Shown here one piece after another: positions 11,955 through 24,000 of a DNA stretch of 64,000 nucleotides. The stretch comes from Prosopocoilus inquinatus (Eukaryota > Arthropoda > Insecta > Coleoptera > Lucanidae), in NCBI GenBank assembly GCA_036172665.1, contig CM069872.1, positions 44,130,101 to 44,194,100 on the forward strand. Reading direction: 5' to 3'. The notes under the pieces are model-generated. The model ran no database searches. It saw only the letters and a list, made by a program, of their open reading frames with translations, and was not told the origin of the DNA. A program made the position numbers and the translations under genes. Position 1 is the stretch's first letter; each line of letters opens with the position of its first letter.

Positions 11955-12890
11955 CTATCAATAAGGGTGCCATTATTCTGTGTAGAAATAATTTTTTTGT
12001 CAAATAAGCGAAAGTTTTTGTCAACTTAAAACTGAATAACTTCTACGCTTTTCAAAAATTCCTGAATGAATTGCATCTGTCTTACGCTACTCTTCGAGGG
12101 CTCAGTGCTAGTGAAAACCGCACCCTCCCAGTTCTAACCGTTCCGGAGATATTAATTATTTTATTTCGCTCCGGGCGGCGCTTCCACCATAATTATTCAG
12201 AAAAATAACGTTAATTCAGAAACCAAAAGAAATAGATCGATGCGGTTTTTCACTGTACGATGACCCGATAAGGGTGACATTGTTCTGTGTGGAAATACTT
12301 TTTTTGTCACATAAGCGAAACATTTTGTCAACTTAAAACTGAATAACTTCCCTGCTTTTTAAAAATTCCGGAATTAATTGGATTTGTCTTACGCTGTTCT
12401 TCGAGGGGTCAGTGCTAGTGAAAACCGCACCCACCTAACTCTAACCGTTCCAGAGATATTAATTATTTTATTTCGCTGCGGGCGGCGCTTCCACCATAAT
12501 TTTCCAGAAAAATAGCACTAACTCAGAAACGAAAAGAGACAGATTGATGCGGTTTTCGATGCACGATGACCCGATAAGGGTGCCATTATACTATGAAGAA
12601 ATCATTTTTTTGTCAAATAAGTGAAACTTTTTGTCAACTTAAAACTTAATATTTTCCCTGCTTTTCAAAAATTCCGGAATGAATTGCATCTGTTTTACGC
12701 TGCTCTTCGAGGGCTTAGTGCTAATGAAAACCGCACCATCCTATCTCTATCCGTTACGGAGATATTAATTATCTTATTTCGCTCCGGGCGGGGCTTCCGC
12801 CAATATTTTCAAGAGAAATTGCGATAACTCAGAAACAAGATAAATTGATGCGGTTTTCACATTCTGATAAAAAATTCCGGAAGGAATTGC
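11955..12890 (-). repeat. 306-bp tandem repeat array, right flank, inverted
   Basis: About three units in reverse orientation to 7430-9110, with AAGGGTGCCATTATTCTG landmarks at about 11965, 12267 and 12572. The outermost unit (12670-12890) carries the GGGGCTTCCGCC and GATAGAGATAGG-type variants that are otherwise found only in the outermost left unit, so the two flanks are mirror images, not random copies. Confidence 0.85.
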
Positions 12891-12980
12891 ATCCAGTTTT
12901 CCACTATGCAAATACCGCTTTCTTTAGACAGCATTTTAAAAGTCGATATCTCAACTCTGACTTTGTTGAAAATTGAAAAC
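12891..12980 (+). repeat. fragment of the palindrome arm
   Basis: CAGTTTTCCACTATGCAAAT ... AAAAGTCGATATCTCAAC resembles 11170-11240 of palindrome B in the same orientation. It may be the right limit of the composite element. Confidence 0.5.
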
Positions 12981-13501
12981 ATTTGAATTAGTCTTGCAAT
13001 CACTTAAAAAATAAAGCAAAGGCAAAAGTTAAGAGGTGATTGAAAAATATATCCCTTTCTTGAGACTGAGATCAGATTTTTATTATTATTGTAGCATGTT
13101 ATTATTTATACTATTTTTTTCTTTAAAATATTGATTTTTTGGACATTTAATTGACATTTAGAAAGAAAACACTTATGTAAAAACAATGACCCGTATTCTC
13201 ACCTCGTCTTTAATTTAGCACCACCTTGATTAAATTCTATCTTACTTTCTTACTCCTGAAATACTCACGAACAAGTTTGAACTAAGATTTTAGCATCCCA
13301 CCTTGCTGCTCAAATACTCCCATTAGTTGCTCGAGGGATTCACTGCAATCAAAAACGATTTGCAACAAAATTTGTTAAAATATTCGTTCCAATTTACTTA
13401 TTCATGATGTTCATCTGATCTGAGGTGAGATTTGTGGCAAATGCCGAGCGCCGTAAGACTAAGACTTGGATGTATTTGGTAGTGAAAGGAAGTAATGCTA
13501 T
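12981..13501. other. intergenic, nothing recognised
   Basis: AT-rich DNA with no gene or repeat that I can support. Confidence 0.4.
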
Positions 13502-13834
13502 TGTGGCGAGCCACTCAGCAGTACGTCAAACTGAAGTCGTCAAGAAGTCGGTTCGCTGTTATGCGTCATCGGCCGTCACGCCACCGGGGCCTACATCGAA
13601 CAGACTAGACTTTTCCAGCGTGAAGAATTCGAGACGGCAGCAAAGGATATAAAATCGGCCGAAGTTGACTCACCAGTCAGTCGAATTCGAAATAGCGATC
13701 GTCGAAGTTAGATGTAGTGTGTAAATAAATTGTTACAAATAAATTAGATTGTAAGCATTAATAAATTACGGTTAAGTTTTTACAGAGTGTTTTGTTCGTT
13801 TAAATAAATAAATTTAAACCCAAGAAACGTAACA
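13502..13834 (+). mobile_element. solo LTR of a Gypsy family related to the full element at 25-31 kb
   Basis: 333 bp, starts TGTGGCGAGCC and ends AAACGTAACA, flanked on both sides by CTAT (13498-13501 and 13835-13838), a 4-bp target duplication. It aligns along its whole length, in opposite orientation and with clear divergence, to the 316-bp LTRs at 25069 and 31253. It conserves TATAAAA about 30 bp before the initiator TCAGTC. No internal sequence follows, so it is the product of LTR-LTR recombination. Confidence 0.88.
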
Positions 13835-13957
13835 CTATTTTTACAATAAATTAATCATATGAACTCGTAAATAAATTTATTTAAACGATTTGTCGACTCT
13901 AAAAACAAAGTAATAATAAACATGTTACGTTGTTTTAAACTGCCCTTCATTTGAAGG

Positions 13958-14236
13958 ACGCCTGAACGGTCCAGTGGTAAAGGACCGGCCTTGCAATCGT
14001 AAGGTCGTGCATTCGCATCCCACTCGAGATATTTTTCGGGGGTTGCTACTCACTTCAAGTACCCTTTAGTATTGGGGAGAAAATTCGACACTACTTTCCC
14101 TTCAACGACGAGGAGGTTTGGAAGTAACAAAGCCATGTAACACTTTACACACACAAAAATATATTCCCGCTCCTGAAGTCCTGACAAGTCTATGACTTAG
14201 GACCCCGTTGGGCAAACACCACAGATAAAAAAAAAT
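13958..14236 (+). mobile_element. tRNA-derived SINE
   Basis: The head resembles a tRNA, with a box A-like TGGTAAAGGACCGG and a box B-like GGTCGTGCATTCGCATCC. A roughly 200-bp body follows, and it ends in CAGATAAAAAAAAATT. Divergence in box B suggests an old copy. Confidence 0.65.
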
Positions 14237-15067
14237 TGTGCAGCTTACATTTTTTTTAAAGAAAATAGCAGAAACCATTGAAAATTACCCAATTTTAATT
14301 TTTACATGAATGTTTTAAGAATAAATAGTGTTTAAACTTTAAACTTCAATTATTCTGCTTCAGGTGAATATAAATTACGACATCTTCAGCAGCCATAGCA
14401 AGTTCGAAGTACTTTAAACATTCCCCTATTAAAACCCCAGAAAAAGAACGCAATCTGAAAGGTTTAGATTGTGTACTAGGCGTTGATAATAGGGATGGAT
14501 GGATAGGACAAACGTATCCTAGAATTTCGTTAAAAGGAATTCGAGATTCGTAAAGTCAAACTTTCGATATCTGCGCAAAATTTGAACCTTTCAAATCCCG
14601 ACTAAAAAACTATTAAAAATGTAAAAAAATATTTACGGTATTGTTTGTTTTAAAAAAGTGCAGGAAAATTTCTGAGTGTCTTTACCTCCAGACGAATCTT
14701 TCTCATGCCGAGGTATACACATACACAGACTGAAGACTTGGCTTTTGTTAAAATAAACCTGTGCTATAGTTGAAGATAACAGATAAATGGTAAAAGTGAT
14801 CTTCGGTGTTACGTTTTTGCCGTTGAATCCAAAATCCATAAGAAGAGATCTTTGACCTTTGTAATTGAATAAATAAAACTGTGTAACTAATCGTGATTAT
14901 AGCTTATTTATTAATTGTTAAATCAACCATCCATAGGCAATCTTGCTGACAGCAAAATTATACTTAAAACACAGCAATTTATCTATTTATTAATATAATA
15001 AATAAGTAACTCGATACTAACTAAAATAATTTATTAAAATTTTAAGTAACAGTAGGAGGTATAGTCA
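14237..15067. other. intergenic and 3' flank of the Kallmann gene
   Basis: No coding exon seen. TTTATT at 14996-15001 (AATAAA on the - strand), 67 bp past the Kallmann stop codon, is the likely poly(A) signal; another is at 14907-14912. Confidence 0.45.
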
Positions 15068-18000
15068 TCACTTTGTACACTTAACTCTTCTGTTTCTGAT
15101 CTTCATGTCTTCGCAAGGAGGAGTTGAAAATGTCAAAGAAGTATCTTGTACGGGCTTGATCCCTTTCTGCGGCACTTCTCGAATAGAAACCTTGTATCTG
15201 CACTTAAATTTCAAGTTGTACAAGTCAAAATGAGATCCCTAAAATTTCATCCTTAAGAACATCCCAGGGAAGGACACGAGTACTTACCCTCGTGGTGCCC
15301 GCTAATTTAGTATGCTCAGTATCAATCCCCTCGCACGAACTACTCCACCAACTAATACTGTACTTTGAATCCTTTTTGGCCCTCCACACTAACCTAATGC
15401 GGAGGTCTCCTTGCGCCCAGACGGGTTTCTTTAAATCGAGCCCTTCGATTCTGTAGGGCTGTGTTAATTCCCTTCCCATGCTACCGTTATTTACTGTAAA
15501 TATAAAAACAATTATATCATTACAAAAAAGAAAACACAATGTAAATCATCGTTACCAGTGATATATTCGGTGGTATTCAAAACCAGACCGGACTTTTCGC
15601 CTTTAATTCTTTCCTTTCCATAATGAACGATTGCTTGAATTTGAAGAAAGTATGAGGAGTTGGGCTGAAGCTTTTGCAGCAGAAATTTCGTTTGGTCCTA
15701 CAATTCAAATAAATATTTAATTCAATTTGTTGAAAAATCAAGTTTATGATCAGGGAAAAGGATTCGGGCCACTTGTTGCGTGAACGGTACGTAAGTGTAG
15801 AACGCCTTGCCCACAATAATTCCTGCGGAAAGCGAAAGTTCTCTTTGCACTTCTTCCCCGTCCACTTAATAACAATTCGATGCATTGAAGCCGCGGAAAC
15901 GTAACAGAAGTAAATAGTGCATTCGGAGTAAAAACGTCCGACACCGAGTGGCCTGAATTCTTTTCCCTGCTTATAAGACAACACGCATTATAGTCTAATA
16001 TTTCTTCGCCTACACTTTCTGCTCCTGTCCCTTTGCTCGATGAAATGTGAAATAAATACTCATCACTAGTCAACCACTTAGAGAGCAGACAATGTCGTAA
16101 TTTTAGTCGAAAAACTGCGTTACTTGTTGTGACTTATGATACGAAAAGATTGGGGGGTAACTCTTGGTTACGACCCACACATTTTCATTGTTTCCCCGAT
16201 TTATATAAGGGCAGAAATTCCAACTAATTATTACATTCAAGGGGTAACCTTCTTACGAGTACGTACAAATGGAAGAGGTATGTGATTTTTTTCGTTTGAA
16301 AAACCGATTTTACCTCACGTTTATTTTACAGATTAAAATTATCCTGGTGTTCTTTCTTTTGGCCGGTTTTACCAGTGGAACTGTCTTGGATGTGGAAGAA
16401 TTTCAGGCGCCCTGGGATAACTTGCTGCTGGGGAAAGAAACCGAACAAAATCTATGCCTCAATGGCGAGGGAAAATGTTTAGGAAACTTACAGCGACCTG
16501 ATAATTTGAACTTGTTTGAAAGTGATACCTTTCTTGTGGGCATTTCTTATCGTAGAAGAATTTAAATGTAATAATATAAATGTGATTATTTCAGGATAAA
16601 AGAGGACAGTCGCGTTTGGTGGAATTTGGTAATATTTATTCTTGTTCATGCGGAATGGATCGACGTCTAATGGACTTGGGGCAATCATACTTTCCACGGT
16701 AAGTTTTCCTTAATTAATTTCGCAATGAAAAAAAAAATCGCACAAGTAATATCCCCATTGTATGTCAAATTTTATCGATGATGGAAAGGGTACTTAGAGG
16801 ATTATTTCCTTCATCAAAATAACCCAGTTCTTTTTTCTTTTTGAAAATGCAAACCATAAATAGAAACTATTTTGAATTTTGATTAATTTGCACTACATAG
16901 TGCAAGATTATCGCATAATTTGGCACGGATGAGTAAAATATCTATTTTATGTGTCTTATAAGGCAAATGAGTCACGAAAGGAATGTTTAGCCACGAGAGC
17001 TTGCTCGAGTGGGCTAATTATTCTTGAGTGACTTATTATCTGTTAAGGCACGAGTCTAATACATATTTTTATCCAACACTTATTTATTATGAAGCCGAAT
17101 TTAAATATAAGTTTAATTTTGGGTTCATAATTGCACTAGTGTTTTATAGACCTCATAATATACTCAAAATCTGCATCATTACGATTTCACAACAAACAGG
17201 TGTTGGATAAAACAGTTAAGAGTGGTTTGTATTTATGTTGCGAGGGAAATAGTCGATAAAAAAAGAAGTTTCGATAATTATTTTCAGGTATATTCTAACT
17301 GGAAAATGTCAGCTGACATGTCGCGCAGGTTTTCAAAAGTGTCGGCCTAAACATTACCCTGTGGTTGTGCTGAAAATGAAAAGTTTCGAAGATGGTGGTT
17401 TGAACACTTCTGTAAACGTGATGCACTCGAAACTAAAAGATTCGTGGGTAGCGGAAAAAATAAATGTCGTTGTGGGATGCGAATGTGGCCCATAAATAGA
17501 AAATCATCAAATGATAACCATACGATGACGACCCAGCGAGTTTTTGGCTACGATTCTTGTAAAACGTAATAATAAATATATGTATAATCACAAACAAAAA
17601 TATATGATAAAGAAATAAATATTTCTGAGAGCATTTTATTAAATTTTATTTTTAAGTAAGGTATTATGACCATCTATAAGGTTTCAAACTTTTTAAGCAC
17701 ATTCACGAAAGTATAGAAATATCACGTACAGCAAAAAATACTTACTTTAGGTACGCTTTGATGTTGCACCAAAACAGAATCTAAAGCAGTGGCTCCTCGA
17801 AGACGTCTGCTCCAAAAAACGTTGTACCTTTGAATAGGAAGATCTGATTGGGGTGCGGTCCATCTTATCTCTGCATTAACGGTATCATTGATCGCCCAAA
17901 GAGGACCAACAGATACATCCTGGGGTGCCTTCGGCGGCCTTGGACCTTCAATGTTTTTAAATTACACAAAAAGCTTTTGTTTAAAAAATACGTCATCCAG

Positions 18001-21000
18001 CAAGAAAAACTCGAATTAGTTTAAATTTGAATTTTTAAATTTAGATATATACTTGCTGAGAAAATGAAGTTGAAAGATCGCTCGGAGAATCCCCTGGTTC
18101 CATTCTCGTTAACGGCAGCCACCCTAAAGTGGTACCACCTGCCGGGCTTCACCACGTGTTTTATGCTGGGCTTGTTCGTTCTTAAGCAGGCTGTCCACTC
18201 GCTCATTCGCTCATCGATGAGATGTTTTCCGGTGTAATGGCGTTCTTCTATAACATACAGGACGTTTCCGTTTGAAATGTACTCCCCGGGTTTCCACTCG
18301 ATCACCACCGATTTTTTCCGCCTCCTTTCTTTGACAGTCACATCAGTGGGTATGGGCGGTATACCTATACCAAATTGCACAATCAAAAGTTGCCATAATG
18401 CAGACTTAATTAAATGGAAAGTCGTGGAAGAGGATTACTTAAATTAAATCAGTTCCATTAAAATTATATGTAAGTAGCAAGTAATTAACTTTCGTAGCGA
18501 AATGCATAAAGATGTAATAAGAACTAAAGAATTAGAAAGTGTAGAATACACTTTTTTATTTTTTATTAGAATAAAGATTTTAATTAATAATTAATTTATG
18601 TAAATTTTATTTGCATACAAAAAAACCGAAATCAATTAAACTTGAGGCGCAGAAATTCGTTACTTTGTATAAGCATTTATTTTATCTTTTAATTGAAATA
18701 ATGAATACGTTCACTAGAATCTCATTTTTTAATACTTAAAAAAATAATCAAAAAACTGCATTATTTAGACGTAGGTACCTAAATAGAATTTTTTTTTTAA
18801 TTTTACTTTTATAAACTTAGGAATAGTTTTTCCCCTGATTCTCGTGGTTCCAATATTTTGCCTTGCGATTTTGAAAACAAGAAGTTAAAAGAACAATTCT
18901 TTAAAACGATCTACCTCCATAAAAGTGACCTTTCAGAAAAGGCTTGCTCCTTCGAATTTGTCAGATGGCAACAATAATGGTATGGGGTCGAGGTATCACT
19001 CTCAATCTACTTCAAGAATTTTAGTTTAAGAAAAATTACACAGGGTTCCCCATATTAGACTAATTACACTAGGTATCCAATTTGATGTATGATTTAAATC
19101 CAAACGAAGTGTGTGATTCTTTTCTCATTAATAGGTCATGTTGAGTAGGTTTCCAAATTACATTTTATCGATTAGGCACCCCTGTCATATAACCGAGTCA
19201 GTATCATAAACAGTAGTTTTACAAATTGTGACAAATTTGTAATATTTTGCAATCGTATGGATTATTCAGTGTGTTTTTCGTGGAAATTTACGTTATTTAG
19301 AACTCGTTCAGTAGAAGGAGTTCGGCCACCGAGATCCCCCGACCTAACAACACCTGATTATCTTCTGAGGGTTACTTGAAGTGAAAGATCTTTGCAAATC
19401 ATCCTGCAACAGTTGAGGAATTAAAAGACCTCATTTGAGATGAAACCACAGATGGAGATTTGTTTCGCCGGGTGATGCATAATTTTACATTCGAAATTGA
19501 AGGTTGTGGCAACTCGATGGAGATCATTCAGAAAATGCTTTTTTTAAATTAAATTGAAAATCCAGCATTAGCGTAATAAAATATTTTTCTCCTCGCCTTA
19601 GAAGGATTTAATTCAAATAATAAAATGGGTGCTTAATATGGGGAACCCTGTATATGTACACAGCAATGGCAAACATGAAAATATTACAAAAAACTAGAGG
19701 ATGATGTAGTAAAGGAAGTAAAATGGTGGAGGGTCAAATAGCTAGGGAAATGCACTAAAAACAACAGGACCAACTGATCTTATAATGAAAAAGGCATCAG
19801 TAACGAAGAGAGGAAATGAAAAGCCAAAGTTAAGAGGGCTAGTTGAAGTAAGAGAAGACCTAAGAACTATAGGAACTGTAGGCGTGGTCCAGAATACGAA
19901 TACGAATACGAAATTATGGACCAAGATTAGCAGTTGGATAAAACATGAATGAGGACCACTTTCCTAAAAAATTGAACTGCATCCACAAAGCTTCATAAGA
20001 GGTGCAATCCCTTAAGCATTAAGCCGTACATACATACATAAAGTTAAAGAATGTGATGTAATAAAATATATATATAATTCTGGAAAATAATTTTCAAAAC
20101 TGAGTTTTGAAACTGAAACATACATTAATTTCTTTTCTCATAACTCATCCGCTTTTTGCACGCCTCCGGTGTTCATATTTTCACTTTTCACTTTCGCCTT
20201 GCTTTTCCCCTACTTGTTCCTGTCTCTTTTATACCTTCCCTTGGACTGTCCTTAATAACTAAAAAACTACTTTGAGTTGGGTATAGGGAACCCTTATTAA
20301 AATTACTGTAAAATAACCGTAGTAACTCAAATACTTTATAAAATGTAGGGCGTTCCATTAAAATAACGAAGTTCCACATCGTATAGACAGACAAGTTGGG
20401 ACTCCCTGTATACGTATATCAAATTTGAAGTATGCGGAGCTTGAGAAGATTAAACTTATAAGACGTTTTTTCATATATTCAACAGGAACAGCGCCATTGA
20501 AGAAACCTCGTTGGATGACACACCTAGTATATATTTTCTGGTATAATATTTTCAAAAATATATTATTTAAAATTTTCTCTTTTCTTTTATTTATATATTT
20601 TTTATATAATATCCGAAACATTTGCTTATTTTAATGTACTTCATTGGGGTACTGTCTCTAACAGAAATTTTTTATGGCAAAGTGATCAAAAAGTTGATCA
20701 GACCCACAATTCTGGTTTGTGACAAATTTTCTCTTGCTTTATTAATGGTTGTTGCAGGAAAAGTTATCTACTACATATTTTATAACTGTGAATCCCCTAA
20801 TTGTTTGCTGCAATCTCGATTTACAATGTTACTTGCATGTGGTTGCATGAACATTTGTTGTGTTGATAGCAGAGTGAGGTATAAAATCGGAAAGGTTTCG
20901 TGCTTCTTTCCTTGTAAAATCGACTTCTTTGCCTATGATGAACTATTGATCAAATCAGATGATTTTAATTTATGATTATGTGGCATTTCGATATGGCAAG

Positions 21001-24000
21001 TGATGTAGAAGATGATTTAGTAAATTAAAGTAAGATACTTTCTTGTCTGATGAAAACTATTATAAAATATTATTAATAATATTTTGAAAAGTCTTCAGCT
21101 GCAGTTTGTTAATTTTTTATTTTCTTTCTAGACCAGTTTTGCAAAAGTCCATCGTCAGTAGAAATATATAGGTATAATATAATTTTATCCTTTAGATTAA
21201 TGTGTGCAGTATTTGGAAAAAAAATGCATATACTATACATGTTAATCTAGAGGATAAAGTTATATTATATTTCTTCTGACGATGCACTTTTGCGAAACCG
21301 GTCTAAAAAGAAAATAAAAAATTAACCAATTGCAGTTGAAGACTTTTCAAAGTATTATTATTTACTAATAACTGCAGTTATCATGGACAGCATGTTTAAT
21401 GAAATATTATAATTATTTTTGCACGGACACTTGGCAAATTGAGTTTAAAGTCAACGTTTCGCTATACTATATTTGACGCTTCTTATCGCTTTCCTGAAGA
21501 AGCTGTCAAATACACGGCGAAACGTCGACTTTTGACTAAATTTTTCGAAGTGCCGTCGTGGAAATTTACACAGAACAAAAAGAAAACAATAGGGTACAAT
21601 TGTACCCCACGCGGCCTTTAATGTTAATTTTGAAACCCGGCCTTATGAAGGTTAATAAAAAAGCGAATGATGAAATATTCAAGGAATGCAGTTTAGTATC
21701 TATGTAGGTACAAGAACTTAATTATAAAGGCCGTTTTATACCACCCTGTTCGGTTAAATATCTTAAGCAATTTAATTTGTGCAGTAAACTGATTTAAATC
21801 GAATTAAAAACTATCTGAAAAAAGAATATATTCGTTTTATCCTTAAACCGTAACTGCATTTCAAAAATCACTAAAAATCACTTGTGCAGATTTATTTTTA
21901 TTGAATCAAATATTGTACAAGAAATAGAATAGCTTAATTCATTTGATTAGACATTTTTTGCATATAAAATTGTTTCTGAGAAGTGGTGAAACAATTGAAG
22001 TTTGATTTGTAACAAAATTCTACGAGGAATTCCCCGTTTGCAGAACGATTTTTAAAGTGGTGGGAAACGAAACGTTACGGTTTAATTTGTAGTTCACGAG
22101 AAGGAAAAAATATTCAAGGATATCGATTGGAAATAAAAAAAAAGGAAAATAACTGGCTGACATGAGGCAACGAACTACTAAGAAAATAATACGGTAAATC
22201 GTTTTCAAATCAAATTGAAAACCACAGAGGAGGCAAAATAATTCAGCGCAAATTATAGGGCGCAAGAGCAATTTGAGACCGCAGATGATGATTCGGGACA
22301 TTATCATATCCGTACGTAATTCAGCGTTGTTAAACCACTTTGTTAACGTCTCGTTACGTATTGAGATGTTAATAATTCGCAATTCTTGGTGGTCCTGTTT
22401 GAATGCGGCGAGGAGGCCGGCCATAAAAACTGGGTCATTATTTTGATATCTAAACCAGTTCCGATGGGTTGTTTAAAATCAATCAGTTACACTCCGCAGT
22501 GGCGGGATGGCATTTTTGCCGAATATCGATCCTTATTAAGACATATTCGCTTTCGACGTTATCAAGATTGATTTGGCATCGGTTATGCGAAAGTACGTTA
22601 CATTTTACAATAAATTACTTATCTGATGTTAAAACGAAAAAAAAAAAAACAAATAAATGGAAACAGTACGTGCACGTTTTATCCAAAAGATTCCACCACA
22701 TATTGAATACAAACAATCCACTTGGTCTGATAACCTTGCAACGTCGAAACAAGAACACAATTCAAATACAATTAAGAATAAAGAAAATAGAAGAAGACTT
22801 TGAACTTATCCAGGTAATTTCACTACTTAAATCAATTCAAAATAATTTCGATTACAAATATGGTTTCGATTTGTCTGACTACTGCAGAGTCTGACTAATC
22901 TTAAATCGTCGGATTCTGACGGCTCCAGAGTTCACCTAAAGTTCACGAGTTGGCAAAGCCAAAGGGCCGAAGACATGATTGATAATAAAAGTGATGTTAT
23001 TTTAAAAAATCGTGAAATAATAAAAAACAGCATTCATTTAAAACAATTTGAAGAACACTTAACCAAAGAAGAAATTTAAAAAGTACAGAAATCCATAACT
23101 GATAAACTTGATAATATGACGCGACAAATTCTTAATTCAAGAAATGTTATAGCAATCGAGGAAGACAAACATGATTCAATGAATGCAGATCTAAGCGATC
23201 CGGATCGCTTGTTACAATTACCAATGTCCAAAAAGGTAGAATACAGATCACATTCGCCTTCAACACAAATGAAATCACCTTCATCAACTTTGACTAGTGC
23301 TCCGCATAACTCGATAAGTGTAAATCCAGATAAAGATTTAAATTTTGATATTATTGGAAAAACAATTTAAATAGGAAAAACCTTCACATTTATTATCGTC
23401 AAATATAAGAAATACGAATGCAAAAATTGATACAACGATACCCGAAGTAGTAATCGTTGAACGCGTACATTACAAAAGCAAAGTGAACACAAGAAAAAGA
23501 AAAAAAAAATGAAAATTTACACTATTTACAGTATGTTTATTCATAGTTAAGGAAATACAAAAGTGGGTTAGAAGATATTCGAAAAATTCCTTTCTACGAA
23601 AAGTCTCCTGAACACGGAGAGACAGGAAAACCCGAACTAGTAATCGTTGAACGCATACATTACAAAAGCAAAGTGAACACAAGAAACAGAAAAAAAAATT
23701 ATAATTTACAGTATGTTTATGCATAGTTAAGGAAATATAAAAGTATATTAGAAGATATTCGAAAAATTCCTTTCTAAGAAAAATCTCCTGAACAGGGAGA
23801 AACAGGAAGTGGTATTTAGACTTTATCCCTGGACTGAGTTGATCAATGTTAGACGTATGCAAATAAAATTATGACATTTGATAAGAATTTCCATAATGAT
23901 GTTAGTAATCAGTATGTAATGAAAAAGTAAGAGGAGATGTGTCTTAAGTTACTAAGAAAAATCAGATTTCGAAACAATCTATGTATTGGGCATATGTTTC

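Noticed and set aside
15577..16073. Two overlapping - strand frames between Kal1 exons
   Set aside because: Mostly repeat-derived; only 15556-15697 in a third frame, with good splice sites, is the Kal1 exon.
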